A stretch of DNA of 64,000 nt, from contig NZ_SDQC01000001.1 in NCBI RefSeq assembly GCF_004153445.1, positions 124,001-188,000 on the forward strand, written 5' to 3'. This DNA is from Allopusillimonas soli (lineage in GTDB: Bacteria; Pseudomonadota; Gammaproteobacteria; Burkholderiales; Burkholderiaceae_B). This document shows, piece after piece, positions 48,103-58,298 of the stretch (the stretch's first letter is position 1; every line of letters starts with the position of its first letter). A program made the position numbers and the translations under genes. Below the pieces are notes generated by a model that did no database searches, was not told the DNA's origin, and saw nothing but the letters and a program-made list of their open reading frames with translations.

Positions 48103-50037
48103 ATGCATGCTTTCGCCAGCGTCGACACCGAAGACATCTCCACCAATACCTCCGCCAATGAAGCATTCCAGGAGATCGTGCGGCGCGCAGTCGATCGGCG
48201 AGGCTTTCTAAAAGCCGGAGCAGGCTTGTCCGCGGCCCTGTTCCTGGCCGGCCCTCTCGCCGCCTGTGCATCGCGCGGCAGAGGCCCCGAGAGCGCACTG
48301 CTGGGATTCCAAGGCATTCCCGCCGCAACCGACGACGCCGTTGCCATCGCCCCTGGCTATACCGCCACTGTGCTCGCCCCCTGGGGTACGCCGCTGCTCA
48401 CAGGGGCCCCCACATGGAAAGCGGACGGCAGCGACGACGCTGCCAGCCAGGCCATGCAGGTTGGCGACAATCATGATGGCATACATTTCTTCCCGATGGA
48501 TGGCCGCAGCGATGAAGGCCTGCTGGTCATCAATCACGAGTACACCACGGTGGAGAATGGAGAATATATCTGGCTGTTCGGAAGGGAGCGCCGCAAAGCC
48601 CTGAACCCCGAGCGCGTTGCCAAGGCCATGAATGCGCATGGCATCTCCATCCTGCATGTCACCCGAAATGCCAAGGGGAAATGGCAAGTGAAGCCTCGCT
48701 CGCTCTACAACCGCAGAATCACGGCATCGACGCAGATGAAGTTGGCGGGACCTGCGGCAGGAGCGGCGGCGTTGCGCACGCGCGCAGACCCGTCCGGCCG
48801 GCGCGTGCTGGGTACATTCAACAATTGCGGCAACGGCTGGACGCCATGGAATACGTATCTAGCCTGCGAAGAAAACTTCAATACCTACTTCGGCAGCGCT
48901 TCCCAAAGCGATACTCGCACAGCCGCACAGAAACGCTATGGCATCGAACCCGGCGCCACCGCCTACGGCTGGGAAAAGTTCGCCGAGCGCTTCGACTATG
49001 CCCGCGAGCCCAATGAATGCAATCGCTACGGCTGGATCGTGGAAATCGATCCCTTCGACCCCAAGGTGCAACCGCGAAAACGCACCGCGCTTGGCCGGTT
49101 CAAACACGAAAACGCAGCCGTGACGCTGGCAGCCGATAAACGCGTTGTGGTTTATATGGGAGATGATCAGCGCGGCGAGTATCTGTACAAGTTCGTATCG
49201 GAGGCAGCCTTCCACCCAGGCCGCTACAATCCCGATCTGCTCGATGCCGGCAGGCTTTATGTCGCCCGCTTTGACGACGACGAGGTTGAGGGCGATCTCA
49301 TGGGCCGAGGCGAATGGATACCTCTGGACAAGGCGGCCAATCCCGATCTCGCCGCCGACATCCGTTTTGCCAATCAGGCCGACGTACTTATTCACACGCG
49401 CCTGGCGGCCGATGCCGTGGGGGCCACAAAAATGGATCGCCCCGAATGGGTTGCCGTGCACCCGCACAGCGGTGAGGTCTATGCCACGCTGACCAACAAC
49501 GACAAGCGCACCGAGGTGAATGCCCCCAACCCGCGGAAAGAGAATATCTACGGACAAATCATACGCTGGCGCGAAGCGGGCGGCGATGCGGCGGCGACTG
49601 CGTTCGAATGGGATCTTTTCGTGTTGGCGGGAAACCCGGCGGTATACACCGACCGTCTGGATCCAAAATCAGGGTCAGCCAATATCACGCCCGACAACAT
49701 GTTCAACAGCCCCGACGGCCTAGCCTTCGATCAGGCAGGACGCCTTTGGATACAGACCGACGGCAAATACAGCAACCGCGGAGACTATGCGGGCCAAGGC
49801 AACAATCAGATGCTGTGCGCGGATCCGGTCAGTAAGGAAATCCGCCGCTTTCTTGTCGGGCCGGCGGAGTGCGAGGTAACGGGCATCAGCTTCACGCCCG
49901 ACAGTCGCACCCTGTTCGTCAATATTCAGCATCCGGGTGAAAACGGCAATAGCCACTGGCCCGATGGCGGCACGGCCATTCCGCGCTCCGCCACGCTGGT
50001 GATTACCAAGGACGACGGCGGTATCGTAGGCACCTGA
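48103..50037 (+). CDS. PhoX-family phosphatase (DUF839), TAT-exported
   Basis: 644-aa beta-propeller phosphatase of the PhoX type. The TAT signal is RRGFLKAGAGLSAALFLAGPLAACA (residues ~32-56). Family motifs are DGIHFFPMDG, GLLVINHEYT, TFNNCGNGWTPWNTYLACEENFNTYF, GWIVEIDPFDP, KHENAAVTLAADKRVVVYMGDDQRGEY and DGLAFDQAGRLWIQTDG. PhoX enzymes are calcium/iron-dependent alkaline phosphatases; no Pho box was recognised upstream. It stands apart from the oxidase operon by 101 bp and is convergent with the PEP carboxykinase gene. Confidence 0.9.
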   Translation: MHAFASVDTEDISTNTSANEAFQEIVRRAVDRRGFLKAGAGLSAALFLAGPLAACASRGRGPESALLGFQGIPAATDDAVAIAPGYTATVLAPWGTPLLTGAPTWKADGSDDAASQAMQVGDNHDGIHFFPMDGRSDEGLLVINHEYTTVENGEYIWLFGRERRKALNPERVAKAMNAHGISILHVTRNAKGKWQVKPRSLYNRRITASTQMKLAGPAAGAAALRTRADPSGRRVLGTFNNCGNGWTPWNTYLACEENFNTYFGSASQSDTRTAAQKRYGIEPGATAYGWEKFAERFDYAREPNECNRYGWIVEIDPFDPKVQPRKRTALGRFKHENAAVTLAADKRVVVYMGDDQRGEYLYKFVSEAAFHPGRYNPDLLDAGRLYVARFDDDEVEGDLMGRGEWIPLDKAANPDLAADIRFANQADVLIHTRLAADAVGATKMDRPEWVAVHPHSGEVYATLTNNDKRTEVNAPNPRKENIYGQIIRWREAGGDAAATAFEWDLFVLAGNPAVYTDRLDPKSGSANITPDNMFNSPDGLAFDQAGRLWIQTDGKYSNRGDYAGQGNNQMLCADPVSKEIRRFLVGPAECEVTGISFTPDSRTLFVNIQHPGENGNSHWPDGGTAIPRSATLVITKDDGGIVGT

Positions 50038-50077
50038 AAGGTCCGTCGCGACGGGATTCCAGGCGCCGGGCCGTGCT

Positions 50078-51934
50078 CTACGCGGGAATACTGGACGACC
50101 ATCGCGCCAGCACGCCCGGCAGCACCTTGGGCAGTCGTCCGGCGAGGCGGCCGAACAACTCCCCATGCAGATTCAGCTCAGCGCGCCAGGCAGCGGCGTC
50201 GGACGCTATCACCTGCGCGTACTGATCGCGCGTGAAGGCAAGGCCGGCCCAGTCCAGGTCTTCATAGCGCGGCGAGACGCCGAACATATGCTCCTCGCCT
50301 TGGGCCTGCCCGTCGATGCGACCCAATATCCACTTGAGAACACGCATGTTCTCGCCGAATCCCGGCCACACGAAACGCCCGTCCGCATCCTTGCGGAACC
50401 AGTTCACGCAGTAAATGCGCGGCGGAATAGCGCCCGACTTCTCGAGCCGTTCGCCCAATGCAAGCCAATGGGCAAAATAATCACCCATGTTGTATCCGCA
50501 GAAAGGCAGCATGGCGAATGGGTCGCGGCGCACAACGCCCTGCTGCCCCGCTGCCGCCGCTGTTGTTTCCGACCCCATGGTGGCTGCCATATAAACGCCT
50601 TCTGACCAATTGCGCGCCTCCGTGATAAGCGGCACGGTCGTTGAGCGCCGCCCGCCGAATATGAAGGCATCGATCTGCACGCCCTGCGGATTTTCCCAAT
50701 CGGGGTCTATGGACGGACACTGCGATGCAGGCGCGGTAAAGCGCGCATTGGGGTGCGCGGCCTTGCGGCCCTCCGACTTGCCAATCTCGGGCGTCCAGTC
50801 GCGGCCCTGCCAGTCAACGAGATGAGCCGGCGGCGCATCGGTCATGCCTTCCCACCACACATCGCCATCGTCCGTCAGCGCGACGTTGGTGAAAATAACG
50901 TTGGCGGCCAGCGTTGCCATGGCGTTCGGATTGGTCTTGATGCTGGTACCGGGCGCAACGCCGAAATAACCCGCTTCGGGATTGATGGCGCGCAGGGTGC
51001 CGTCGGGCTGAGGCTTGATCCAGGCAATATCGTCGCCTATGGTGCTGACCTTCCACCCCTTCATGCTCTCCGGTGGAATCAGCATGGCAAAATTGGTCTT
51101 GCCGCAGGCGGACGGAAACGCAGCGGCCACATGGCGCTTGCGCCCTTCGGGTGATTCGACGCCGAGTATGAGCATATGCTCGGCCAGCCATCCCTCGTCA
51201 CGCCCCATGGTCGAGGCAATGCGCAACGCAAAGCATTTCTTGCCTAGCAGCGCGTTACCCCCATAGCCAGATCCAAAACTCCAGATTTCACGTGTCTGCG
51301 GATAATGGACAATATACTTGGTATCGTTGCACGGCCAGGGTATGTCGGCTTCGCCGGGCGCCAAAGGCTTGCCCACCGAGTGTACGCAAGGAACGAAATC
51401 CCCCTTGCTCCCCAGAATGTCGTACACCTTGCGCCCCATGCGCGTCATGATGCGCATATTGACGACCACATAGGGGCTGTCGCTGAGTTCGATGCCGATA
51501 TGCGAAATGGGCGAGCCCAGCGGCCCCATGGAAAACGGCACGACATAGAGGGTACGGCCGCGCATCGCACCGTCAAACAGGCCATTCAGCGTTGCGCGCA
51601 TTTCCTGCGGCGCGGCCCAGTTGTTCGTAGGGCCGGCATCCTCCTTGCGTTCCGAGCAGATGAAGGTACGGTCCTCGACGCGCGCCACATCGGACGGCGC
51701 GGACCAGGCCAGATAGGAGTTGGGACGCTTCTCGGGATTGAGGCGGCGCAGCGTTCCGGCCTGCACCATCTGCTCGCACAAGCGGTCGTATTCTTCCTGG
51801 GATCCGTCGCACCACACGACGCGCTCCGGCTTAAGCAAGGTAGCCATGCGCGCCACCCAGTCGATCACACCCTGGTGCCGGACATATTCCGGCGCACTGT
51901 CGTGCACCGCCCCATGTTTGTACCGTTGATCCAT
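50078..51934 (-). CDS. pckG: Phosphoenolpyruvate carboxykinase (GTP)
   Basis: 618-aa GTP-dependent PEPCK, converting oxaloacetate and GTP to PEP, CO2 and GDP. Seen are the kinase-1a P-loop [13 protein letters not shown] with the active-site cysteine, the metal/substrate segment [34 protein letters not shown] and the guanine-binding region [11 protein letters not shown]...[15 protein letters not shown]. Length fits the GTP family (about 600-620). It is a single-gene unit, divergent from the MATE gene. It would support gluconeogenic growth on the organic acids and peptides handled by neighbouring loci. Confidence 0.97.
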   Translation of the reverse strand: MDQRYKHGAVHDSAPEYVRHQGVIDWVARMATLLKPERVVWCDGSQEEYDRLCEQMVQAGTLRRLNPEKRPNSYLAWSAPSDVARVEDRTFICSERKEDAGPTNNWAAPQEMRATLNGLFDGAMRGRTLYVVPFSMGPLGSPISHIGIELSDSPYVVVNMRIMTRMGRKVYDILGSKGDFVPCVHSVGKPLAPGEADIPWPCNDTKYIVHYPQTREIWSFGSGYGGNALLGKKCFALRIASTMGRDEGWLAEHMLILGVESPEGRKRHVAAAFPSACGKTNFAMLIPPESMKGWKVSTIGDDIAWIKPQPDGTLRAINPEAGYFGVAPGTSIKTNPNAMATLAANVIFTNVALTDDGDVWWEGMTDAPPAHLVDWQGRDWTPEIGKSEGRKAAHPNARFTAPASQCPSIDPDWENPQGVQIDAFIFGGRRSTTVPLITEARNWSEGVYMAATMGSETTAAAAGQQGVVRRDPFAMLPFCGYNMGDYFAHWLALGERLEKSGAIPPRIYCVNWFRKDADGRFVWPGFGENMRVLKWILGRIDGQAQGEEHMFGVSPRYEDLDWAGLAFTRDQYAQVIASDAAAWRAELNLHGELFGRLAGRLPKVLPGVLARWSSSIPA

Positions 51935-52059
51935 CTAACTGTCTCCTGGCTATGGTCTGAACAACAATATCTCCGGCCATCATCATACGGCAGAACCAGC
52001 GCCAGCCATGTTATTGCTCGTAACGCGTATGATTCCGGATTAGTGAGCAAGGAGAATTG

Positions 52060-53448
52060 ATGCCGCCCGACCAGCATGCGCTCTGGAAGCGCGAAGCCGC
52101 CGCTACCCTGAGGCTGGGGCTGCCGCTCGTGCTCACCAATCTGGCGCAGATTGCCATGACGGTGACCGACGTGGTGTTCATAGGACGCCTGGGCCCCAAG
52201 GCGCTGGCCGCCGCCACCCTGGGCGCGAACCTGTACATGGCCATTGCCTTTTTCGCAATGGGGCTGGTGTCCGCCACGGCGCCCATGGCGGCCCGCGAGC
52301 TGGGCGCAGGCGGAGCCGGCGCCATGCGCGATGTTCAACTCACCGTACGCCAGGGTCTGTGGAGCGCAGCAATCCTGTCGCTGGCGGGCTGCATGGCACT
52401 CTGGCACGGCGAAGCCATTCTGCTGGCCATGCGGCAGCCTCCCGAGCTGGCCAGCATGGCAGGCACCTACCTGCGGGGCCTTCTCTGGGCCATGCCAAGC
52501 TTTCTGGGCTATCTGGTTCTGCGGTCTTTCGTCTCAGCCCTGGAGCGTCCGCGCTCCGCATTGTTCGCCGCCTTTGCGGGCATACTGTTCAATGTATTTG
52601 CAAACTGGGTGCTCATCTACGGCAATCTCGGTTTTCCCGCCCTGGGCCTGATTGGCGCGGGTATCGCCAGCGCATCTGCCACATTTGCGCTTTTGCTCAT
52701 CATGTCCATCATCGTGCAGGTGGAACCCGGTCTGCGGCGCTACCGGGTTTTCAGCGAACTATGGCGAAGCGACTGGCCCCGCCTGCGGGCCTTCTGGCGG
52801 CTCGGCCTGCCCATAGCCATCACCACGGCCTTTGAGGTCACCATCTTCAATGCGGCCGCGTTTCTCATTGGCTGGCTGGGCGCGGTCGCGCTGGCCGCGC
52901 ATTCCATTGCAATACAGATCGCCAGTGTCAGTTTCATGGTGCCCTACGGCATTGCACAAGCCGCGACGGTGCGGGTGGGGCTGGCGCTCGGTGCGGGAAA
53001 CCGGAACGCGATCAGTCGTGCAGGCTGGACGGCATTCGCGCTGGGCACGGGGTTCATGGCCATGTCGGCCGTGGTCATGATCACCGCGCCCAGGCTGCTC
53101 ATCGGCCTGTTTCTCGACCTGGCCGATCCCGTCAATGCCCCCGTCGTTGTTACCGCCTCGGCCCTGCTGGCCGTGGCCGCGCTATTCCAGGTGGTCGATG
53201 CCGGCCAGGTACTGGGCGCAGGCATGCTGCGCGGGCTCCACGATACGCGCATACCTATGATCTATGCCGGCCTGGGCTACTGGGGTGTTGGCCTGCCCAG
53301 CGGGGCCGCACTTGCGTTCTGGGCCGGTTGGGGCAGCGTCGGCATCTGGTGCGGACTCGCCATCGGGCTGTCGGTGGTCGCAGTGCTCATGACGCACAGA
53401 TGGGCGCACCGCGACAGGCTGCATCTAGTGCCCGCCGCGCTACGCTGA
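52060..53448 (+). CDS. MATE-family multidrug efflux transporter (NorM-like)
   Basis: 462-aa permease of twelve helices in two homologous halves. The N half has [37 protein letters not shown]; the C half has [60 protein letters not shown]. It exports cationic drugs or dyes by sodium or proton exchange. The ATG is preferred, with AAGGAG five bases upstream; a TTG one codon earlier is in frame. Confidence 0.94.
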   Translation: MPPDQHALWKREAAATLRLGLPLVLTNLAQIAMTVTDVVFIGRLGPKALAAATLGANLYMAIAFFAMGLVSATAPMAARELGAGGAGAMRDVQLTVRQGLWSAAILSLAGCMALWHGEAILLAMRQPPELASMAGTYLRGLLWAMPSFLGYLVLRSFVSALERPRSALFAAFAGILFNVFANWVLIYGNLGFPALGLIGAGIASASATFALLLIMSIIVQVEPGLRRYRVFSELWRSDWPRLRAFWRLGLPIAITTAFEVTIFNAAAFLIGWLGAVALAAHSIAIQIASVSFMVPYGIAQAATVRVGLALGAGNRNAISRAGWTAFALGTGFMAMSAVVMITAPRLLIGLFLDLADPVNAPVVVTASALLAVAALFQVVDAGQVLGAGMLRGLHDTRIPMIYAGLGYWGVGLPSGAALAFWAGWGSVGIWCGLAIGLSVVAVLMTHRWAHRDRLHLVPAALR

Positions 53449-53461
53449 CGGCATCACCATC

Positions 53462-53482
53462 CGCCGCCCCCTCCTGGCGGCG
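53462..53482 (+). other. GC-rich hairpin after the MATE gene
   Basis: CGCCGCC/GGCGGCG arms with a seven-base loop, 13 bp after the stop and without a T-run. It is possibly a weak terminator. Confidence 0.35.
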
Positions 53483-53586
53483 CGCACGCTGACAGCCTCT
53501 TTCACCCCTTGCCGCCACGGCGGTGCCATGCCGAACCAGTCGGGATTCATCCATGGGTGGAAACCCGCATACATTGTCTGGCAAGT

Positions 53587-53605
53587 CCTGTGGTAAAACC
53601 ACAGG
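53587..53605. promoter_or_regulatory. Candidate GntR/FCD operator CCTGTGGT-AAA-ACCACAGG
   Basis: Perfect 8-bp inverted repeat with a three-base centre, ending one base before the chosen ATG of the GntR gene. Its core TGGT-N3-ACCA resembles the TGGTnnnACCA sites bound by FadR-subfamily regulators. It could be an autoregulatory operator controlling the whole downstream operon; a small mRNA hairpin at the start codon is the alternative. Confidence 0.6.
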
Positions 53606-53606
53606 C

Positions 53607-54347
53607 ATGACAAGCACCATCAAGATTGTCCGGAAAGCGGACGACGCCAAGCAGGGATACGACAAGGTTTTCCAGTTCCTGCGCGAAAAGCTGCTCGACG
53701 GCAGCCTGCGGCCGGGCGATCTACTGCTGCCCGAACGCGAGCTGGCCGAACACTTGGAAGTCAGCCGTCCCGTCGTGCGCGAAGCATTGCGGGCGCTGGC
53801 CATGATAGGTGTGGTGGAAGTCCGGGAGCGCGTCGGAACCTTTGTGCGCAAACCCGATGCCGCAATACTCAGCGATATCTTTGCCTTCACGCTGGCCCAG
53901 GACAAAGGCGTCATCGACGACCTGATGCAGGCGCGCATTGCCATTGAGTGCCAGGCCATCAGGCTGGCATGCAAACGCATAACGCCGCAGGATCTGGAAG
54001 CCGTGAGCGAGGCCCTGGCTCATATACGAGCCACGATCGATTCCCCCTCCCATGGCGGCATTGCCGACTTCGCGTTCCATTCGGCCATAGTCCGCGCCAG
54101 CAAGTCCGAAACGCTGATCGGCCTGTACAGCGCGATGCAGCCGCTGCTGATCAAGCTGCATCGCGAACGGCGCGAGGTGGTGGATGTTGAGCCGGACCTG
54201 AAAGCGCAGATTATCGAGGACCATCGCCGCATCTTTCATGCATTGGCGGAAAAAGATGCGGAATCCGCAGACCGCCAGCTGCGGGACCATTTCAGCATTG
54301 GCGACGAAAGACGCTATCGCGCCACGATCAGGACAGCCCTGCCCTGA
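53607..54347 (+). CDS. GntR-family (FadR/FCD) transcriptional regulator
   Basis: 246-aa regulator: winged helix (GSLRPGDLLLPERELAEHLEVSRPVVREALRAL) and FCD domain (from about 90; QARIAIECQAIRLACKRI, FHSAIVRASKSETLIGLYSAM, EDHRRIFHALAEKDAESADRQLRDHF). The start is uncertain because a perfect dyad abuts it; an in-frame ATG at 53523 would place the dyad inside the coding region. It is first in a same-strand cluster with a dehydrogenase, an ABC transporter, an RpiB-type isomerase and a kinase, and is the obvious regulator of it. Confidence 0.91.
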   Translation: MTSTIKIVRKADDAKQGYDKVFQFLREKLLDGSLRPGDLLLPERELAEHLEVSRPVVREALRALAMIGVVEVRERVGTFVRKPDAAILSDIFAFTLAQDKGVIDDLMQARIAIECQAIRLACKRITPQDLEAVSEALAHIRATIDSPSHGGIADFAFHSAIVRASKSETLIGLYSAMQPLLIKLHRERREVVDVEPDLKAQIIEDHRRIFHALAEKDAESADRQLRDHFSIGDERRYRATIRTALP

Positions 54348-54390
54348 CATTCATTTTTTCTTTCATTTAAAAGCGGGCGCAAGATCCGAT

Positions 54391-55311
54391 ATGCCACCAG
54401 AGCGAGACATGCAGTCACAGGATATCCACAAGATCGGTTTTATCGGCCTGGGCACAATGGGCCAGCACATGGCTGCGAACCTTTGCCGCGCCGGCTTCGA
54501 CCTGATTGTCTACGATGTGCGCACCGAGGCGGTGCAGGCCGCTGTCCGGCAGGGTGCGCGCGCTGCGGACAGCGTGGGCGCGGTGGGCCGGCAGTCGGAC
54601 ATTGTTATTTCCATGCTGCCCAACACACCGGATGTCGAATCCATTGTGCTTGGCGAGAGGGGATTGGCGCACAATCCGCCCGCTCAACGCGTGATCATCG
54701 ACATGAGTACCATATCCCCGGCGGCGGTTCGCACAGTGGCTTCGGCGCTGGCGGCGCAAGACATAGACTTCCTTGACGCCCCGGTATCGGGCGGCCCGGT
54801 GGGGGCTGAAAACGCGGCCCTGACCATTATGGTGGGCGGCGCGCGCGATGCCTTCGACCGTATCCTCACCGTGCTGCGCGCGCTGGGCACGACCATCACC
54901 CATGTCGGCGAAAGCGGCGCCGGCCAGACATTGAAGCTATGTAATCAGTTGGTGTGCGGCATCAATATCCAGGCCATCTGCGAGGCATTTGCGCTGGCCA
55001 GGGCGTCGGGCCTCGATCTGAATGTACTGCGCGATGTCCTGATGGGCGGCTCGGCCGGATCGTGGATGCTGGACAAACTGGGCCCAGGCATGATCGCGCG
55101 CGACACGCGCGCCGGCTTCCGCATAGACCTCATGCTCAAGGACCTGAAGCTTGTGCAGGAGCTGGCCTTCGGCCTGTCCGTGCCGCTGCCGGCCACGTCC
55201 CTGGTTACCTCCCAATACCTCGACGCCCGTGGTCATGGCGAAGGAGGCAATGGAAACCAGGCCCTGTTCACTGTCTACGACCGCATGGCGAACCAGTCGC
55301 TGCCCGGCTGA
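54391..55311 (+). CDS. 3-hydroxyisobutyrate dehydrogenase-family NAD(P) oxidoreductase
   Basis: 306-aa beta-hydroxyacid dehydrogenase. Rossmann start KIGFIGLGTMGQHMAANL, substrate-binding DAPVSGGPVGAENAALTIMVGG, catalytic lysine region GAGQTLKLCNQLVCG and C-terminal FRIDLMLKDLKLVQELA are all present. Relatives include 3-hydroxyisobutyrate dehydrogenase, tartronate-semialdehyde reductase (GarR) and L-threonate dehydrogenase (LtnD); motifs alone do not decide among them. Start 54391 or 54409 are both possible, neither with a strong ribosome site. Confidence 0.92.
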   Translation: MPPERDMQSQDIHKIGFIGLGTMGQHMAANLCRAGFDLIVYDVRTEAVQAAVRQGARAADSVGAVGRQSDIVISMLPNTPDVESIVLGERGLAHNPPAQRVIIDMSTISPAAVRTVASALAAQDIDFLDAPVSGGPVGAENAALTIMVGGARDAFDRILTVLRALGTTITHVGESGAGQTLKLCNQLVCGINIQAICEAFALARASGLDLNVLRDVLMGGSAGSWMLDKLGPGMIARDTRAGFRIDLMLKDLKLVQELAFGLSVPLPATSLVTSQYLDARGHGEGGNGNQALFTVYDRMANQSLPG

Positions 55312-55341
55312 ACAGCGGCACGCCAACGGAGGCCATGCAGC

Positions 55342-56019
55342 ATGAACCTCGATTTTTCCGTATTGCTGGGCCGCGAGCCCATGATCATCCAGGGCCTGTT
55401 CCTGACGATCAAGCTGACGCTCGTCGCCACCCTTTGCGGCTTCTGTGTCGGCACATTCTGCGCCATCGGCAAGCGCGGCTCGATCGCGTGGCTGCGCCGG
55501 GTTTGCACGTGCTATGTCGAAGCCATACGCAATACACCACTGCTGGTGCAGATCTTCCTGGTGTACTTCGGCATATCGAATCTGGGGCTGTCCCTGAATG
55601 CCGTTACCGTTGCGATGATCGCATTGACGATCAACCTGGGCGCCTATACGGCAGAGATCATGCGGGCTGGCTTCGATTCGATAGAAAGAGGACAACTGGA
55701 GGCGGCCGAGACGCTGGGACTATCCAAAAGACAGATCTACTGGCATGTCATCCTCAAGCAAGCACTTGAGCGCGTATACCCTGCCCTGGCCAGCCAATTC
55801 GTGCTCCTCATGCTGGCCTCCTCCATCTGCTCGCAGATATCGGCGGAGGAATTGACCGCAGTCGCCAACTTCATACAGTCGGACACCTACCGTCCGCTGG
55901 AAACCTATGTCGTGGTGGGCCTGCTGTACGTGCTGCTGTCGCTCGCGCTGCGCGCGCTGCTCTGGCTTGTGGGTCTCGCGCTTTTCACCCGGCGCAGAAA
56001 ACTGGGAACACTGATATGA
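55342..56019 (+). CDS. Polar-amino-acid-type ABC transporter permease 1
   Basis: 225-aa HisM/GlnP-type permease with five helices. It contains the family start GLFLTIKLTLVATLCGFCVGTFCAIGK, YVEAIRNTPLLVQIFLVYFG and the EAA-like loop ETLGLSKRQIYWHVILKQALERVYPAL. It pairs with the next gene to form the membrane channel. It lies 30 bp behind the dehydrogenase gene. Confidence 0.94.
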   Translation: MNLDFSVLLGREPMIIQGLFLTIKLTLVATLCGFCVGTFCAIGKRGSIAWLRRVCTCYVEAIRNTPLLVQIFLVYFGISNLGLSLNAVTVAMIALTINLGAYTAEIMRAGFDSIERGQLEAAETLGLSKRQIYWHVILKQALERVYPALASQFVLLMLASSICSQISAEELTAVANFIQSDTYRPLETYVVVGLLYVLLSLALRALLWLVGLALFTRRRKLGTLI

Positions 56020-56032
56020 GGAGGGTCGGCGC

Positions 56033-56689
56033 ATGAATGCAAGCTTTGCAATGGGCTACCTGGCCTTTCTTCTGCAGGGTGCGCTCTGGACAGTTGGACT
56101 CTCGGTGATTGCCTTGCTGTGGGGCGGCGCATCAGCGCTCGTCGTCGCTCTCTGCCGCATATCGCCGCTGCGCAGCCTGAGGGTGGCTACCGCGCTCTAT
56201 ATACAACTCGTACAGGGCACACCTGTGCTGGTTATTATCTTCCTGATCTATTTCGGTCTGCCTTCCCTGGGCTGGTCGGTTTCGCCGCTGCTGGCAGCCT
56301 CGCTGTCGCTGTCCATTTACGTTTCGGCCTACCTGGGCGAGAGCTGGCGCGCATCGATACAGTCTGTGCCTCGGGCGCAATGGGAAACGGCTGAGTGCCT
56401 GGCGCTCTCGCGCCTGCAGCGCATGAGCAAGGTCATCCTGCCTCAGGCAGTGCGCATCGCCACGCCTCCCACTGTCGGATTCATGGTGCAGATCATCAAG
56501 AACACATCGCTGGCCTCGATTGTCGGTTTCATCGAGCTTGTTCGCGCGGGGCAGATCATCAATAACACCATCTTCCAGCCATTCCTGATTTATCTCCTCA
56601 TTGCCATTCTCTATTTTGGAATGTGCTATCCACTTTCCATACTAAGCCGCCGGCTTGAAATCAGAGGAAGCGACAAAGCCTATGCCTGA
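56033..56689 (+). CDS. Polar-amino-acid-type ABC transporter permease 2
   Basis: 218-aa second permease of the same family: GALWTVGLSVIALLWGGASALVVALCRI, YIQLVQGTPVLVIIFLIYFGLP and the loop CLALSRLQRMSKVILPQAVRIATPPTVGFM. GAGGAGGGTCGGCGC precedes the ATG. Its end overlaps the ATPase start by eight bases. Confidence 0.94.
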   Translation: MNASFAMGYLAFLLQGALWTVGLSVIALLWGGASALVVALCRISPLRSLRVATALYIQLVQGTPVLVIIFLIYFGLPSLGWSVSPLLAASLSLSIYVSAYLGESWRASIQSVPRAQWETAECLALSRLQRMSKVILPQAVRIATPPTVGFMVQIIKNTSLASIVGFIELVRAGQIINNTIFQPFLIYLLIAILYFGMCYPLSILSRRLEIRGSDKAYA

Positions 56690-57437
56690 TGTCAGAGCAA
56701 ATCCCGATGCCGAACCCATTGTCAGCCTAAAGGAAGTACACAAGCGGTTCGGGGACAACCATGTACTACGCGGTGTCAGCCTGGATGTCGGCCGCGGCGA
56801 GGTCGTGGCCATCATTGGCAAGAGCGGCTCTGGAAAGAGCACGGCGTTGCGCTGCATGGACTACCTGGAAACAATAGACAGCGGCGCAATCACCGTGTGC
56901 GGCCACCGCGTGGACCAGCACGATGTGGACCTCAAGGCCCTGCGGCTGGATATAGGCATTGTTTTCCAAAGCTACAACTTGTTCCCTCATCTCACGGTCG
57001 AGGAGAACATCATGCTTGCACCCAGGTCCGTCAAGAAGATGCCCAAGGCCGAGGCACGGCAGCTTGCGCATCGCATGCTAGGGCAGGTGGGCCTGCTGGA
57101 AAAGGCAAGCCAGTACCCGGAGCAGTTATCGGGAGGACAGCAACAGCGCGCGGCGATCGCCAGATCGCTAGCGATGGAACCGAAGGTCATGCTTTTCGAC
57201 GAGGTGACCTCCGCCCTGGATCCGCAACTCACGGGAGAAGTACTGCGGGTAATCGAAGACCTTGCAGCCAAGGGCATGACCATGATCATGGTCACGCACG
57301 AAATGAATTTCGCTCGCAGGGTCGCAAGCACCATTGTTTTCATGAACGACGGCAAAATCTGGGAACAAGGGGATGCCAGCATCCTGAACAATCCCCAGAC
57401 GGAAGCCCTGCAGGAATTCCTGCGCAACGAGCTCTAG
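56682..57437 (+). CDS. Polar-amino-acid-type ABC transporter ATP-binding protein
   Basis: 251-aa ATPase of the GlnQ/HisP type: Walker A GKSGSGKST, Q-loop GIVFQSYNLFPHLTV, signature LSGGQQQRAAIARSLAM, Walker B VMLFDEVTSALDPQ, H-loop MVTHEMNFARRV. The ATG at 56682, inside the end of permease 2, is preferred; AGAGGA lies upstream. Confidence 0.95.
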   Translation: MPDVRANPDAEPIVSLKEVHKRFGDNHVLRGVSLDVGRGEVVAIIGKSGSGKSTALRCMDYLETIDSGAITVCGHRVDQHDVDLKALRLDIGIVFQSYNLFPHLTVEENIMLAPRSVKKMPKAEARQLAHRMLGQVGLLEKASQYPEQLSGGQQQRAAIARSLAMEPKVMLFDEVTSALDPQLTGEVLRVIEDLAAKGMTMIMVTHEMNFARRVASTIVFMNDGKIWEQGDASILNNPQTEALQEFLRNEL

Positions 57438-57465
57438 CCGTCACCCACATATCAGGAGACACACC

Positions 57466-58269
57466 ATGAAAAAACGCGAACTGATCAGCAGTCTTTTTCT
57501 CAGCGCCGGACTGGCCCTCGCGGGGCTGACGGCCGCCCACGCCGATGTTCTGGATAACATAGAGCAGAGCGGCACGATCCGCATCGCAACCGATCTGGGT
57601 ATTCCGCCGGCCGGCATGCTCACCCCGGACATGAAGCCCACAGGCGCGGATGTGGAAGTGGGGCAGGCCCTGGCCAAGGACTGGGGACTGAAGTACGAGC
57701 TGGTGCAAACCACCGGTGCAACCCGTATCCCCAATCTTCAGAACGACAAGGCCGATATTGTCGTATCCACATTGTCGGTGACGCCGGAACGGGCCAAGGT
57801 CATCGATTTCTCGCACCGCTATGCCGTGCTGCAATCCATCGTGGCGGGCGGCCCCGGCCTGGACGTGAGCAGCCTGGAAACCCTGAAGGACCATACTGTG
57901 TCGGTAACTCGCGGTACGACCCAGGATACGGACCTGACGCGCAAGGCTTCCAAGTATGGCTTCAAGGTAGCCCGATACGATGACGATGCCACCCTGGTCA
58001 CAGCGGCAGTCACCGGGCAGGCAAAAATGGTGGCCACCTCGCAGTCGCTGGTAGCGCAGATCGACAAGAAGATAGGCAAGAACAACTTCAAGCCGCTGTT
58101 CGTGCTGCAGAATTTCGACCTGGCCATCGGCGTCAAGAAAGGGGAAAAGCGCCTGCTCGACAAGGTCAATGCCTGGGTGGATGCAAATATAAAGAATGGC
58201 CGACTCAACGCCATACACAAGAAGTTCTACGGCAACGAACTGCCCGAAGACATGCGCGGCAGCAAGTAA
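57466..58269 (+). CDS. Periplasmic binding protein of the PAAT-type ABC transporter
   Basis: 267-aa SBP_bac_3 protein with a signal peptide (ending AAHA) and the usual IRIATDLGIPPAGML opening. The middle part LQNDKADIVVSTLSVTPERAKVIDFSHRY is the family signature. The usual amino-acid-gripping arginine after a TLSVTPER-type segment is present, but many members of this transporter class carry sugar acids or opines, so an amino acid ligand is not proven. CAGGAGAC precedes the ATG. Confidence 0.93.
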   Translation: MKKRELISSLFLSAGLALAGLTAAHADVLDNIEQSGTIRIATDLGIPPAGMLTPDMKPTGADVEVGQALAKDWGLKYELVQTTGATRIPNLQNDKADIVVSTLSVTPERAKVIDFSHRYAVLQSIVAGGPGLDVSSLETLKDHTVSVTRGTTQDTDLTRKASKYGFKVARYDDDATLVTAAVTGQAKMVATSQSLVAQIDKKIGKNNFKPLFVLQNFDLAIGVKKGEKRLLDKVNAWVDANIKNGRLNAIHKKFYGNELPEDMRGSK

Positions 58270-58298
58270 AATTCTTCATCATCAATCAGGAAGCGATC

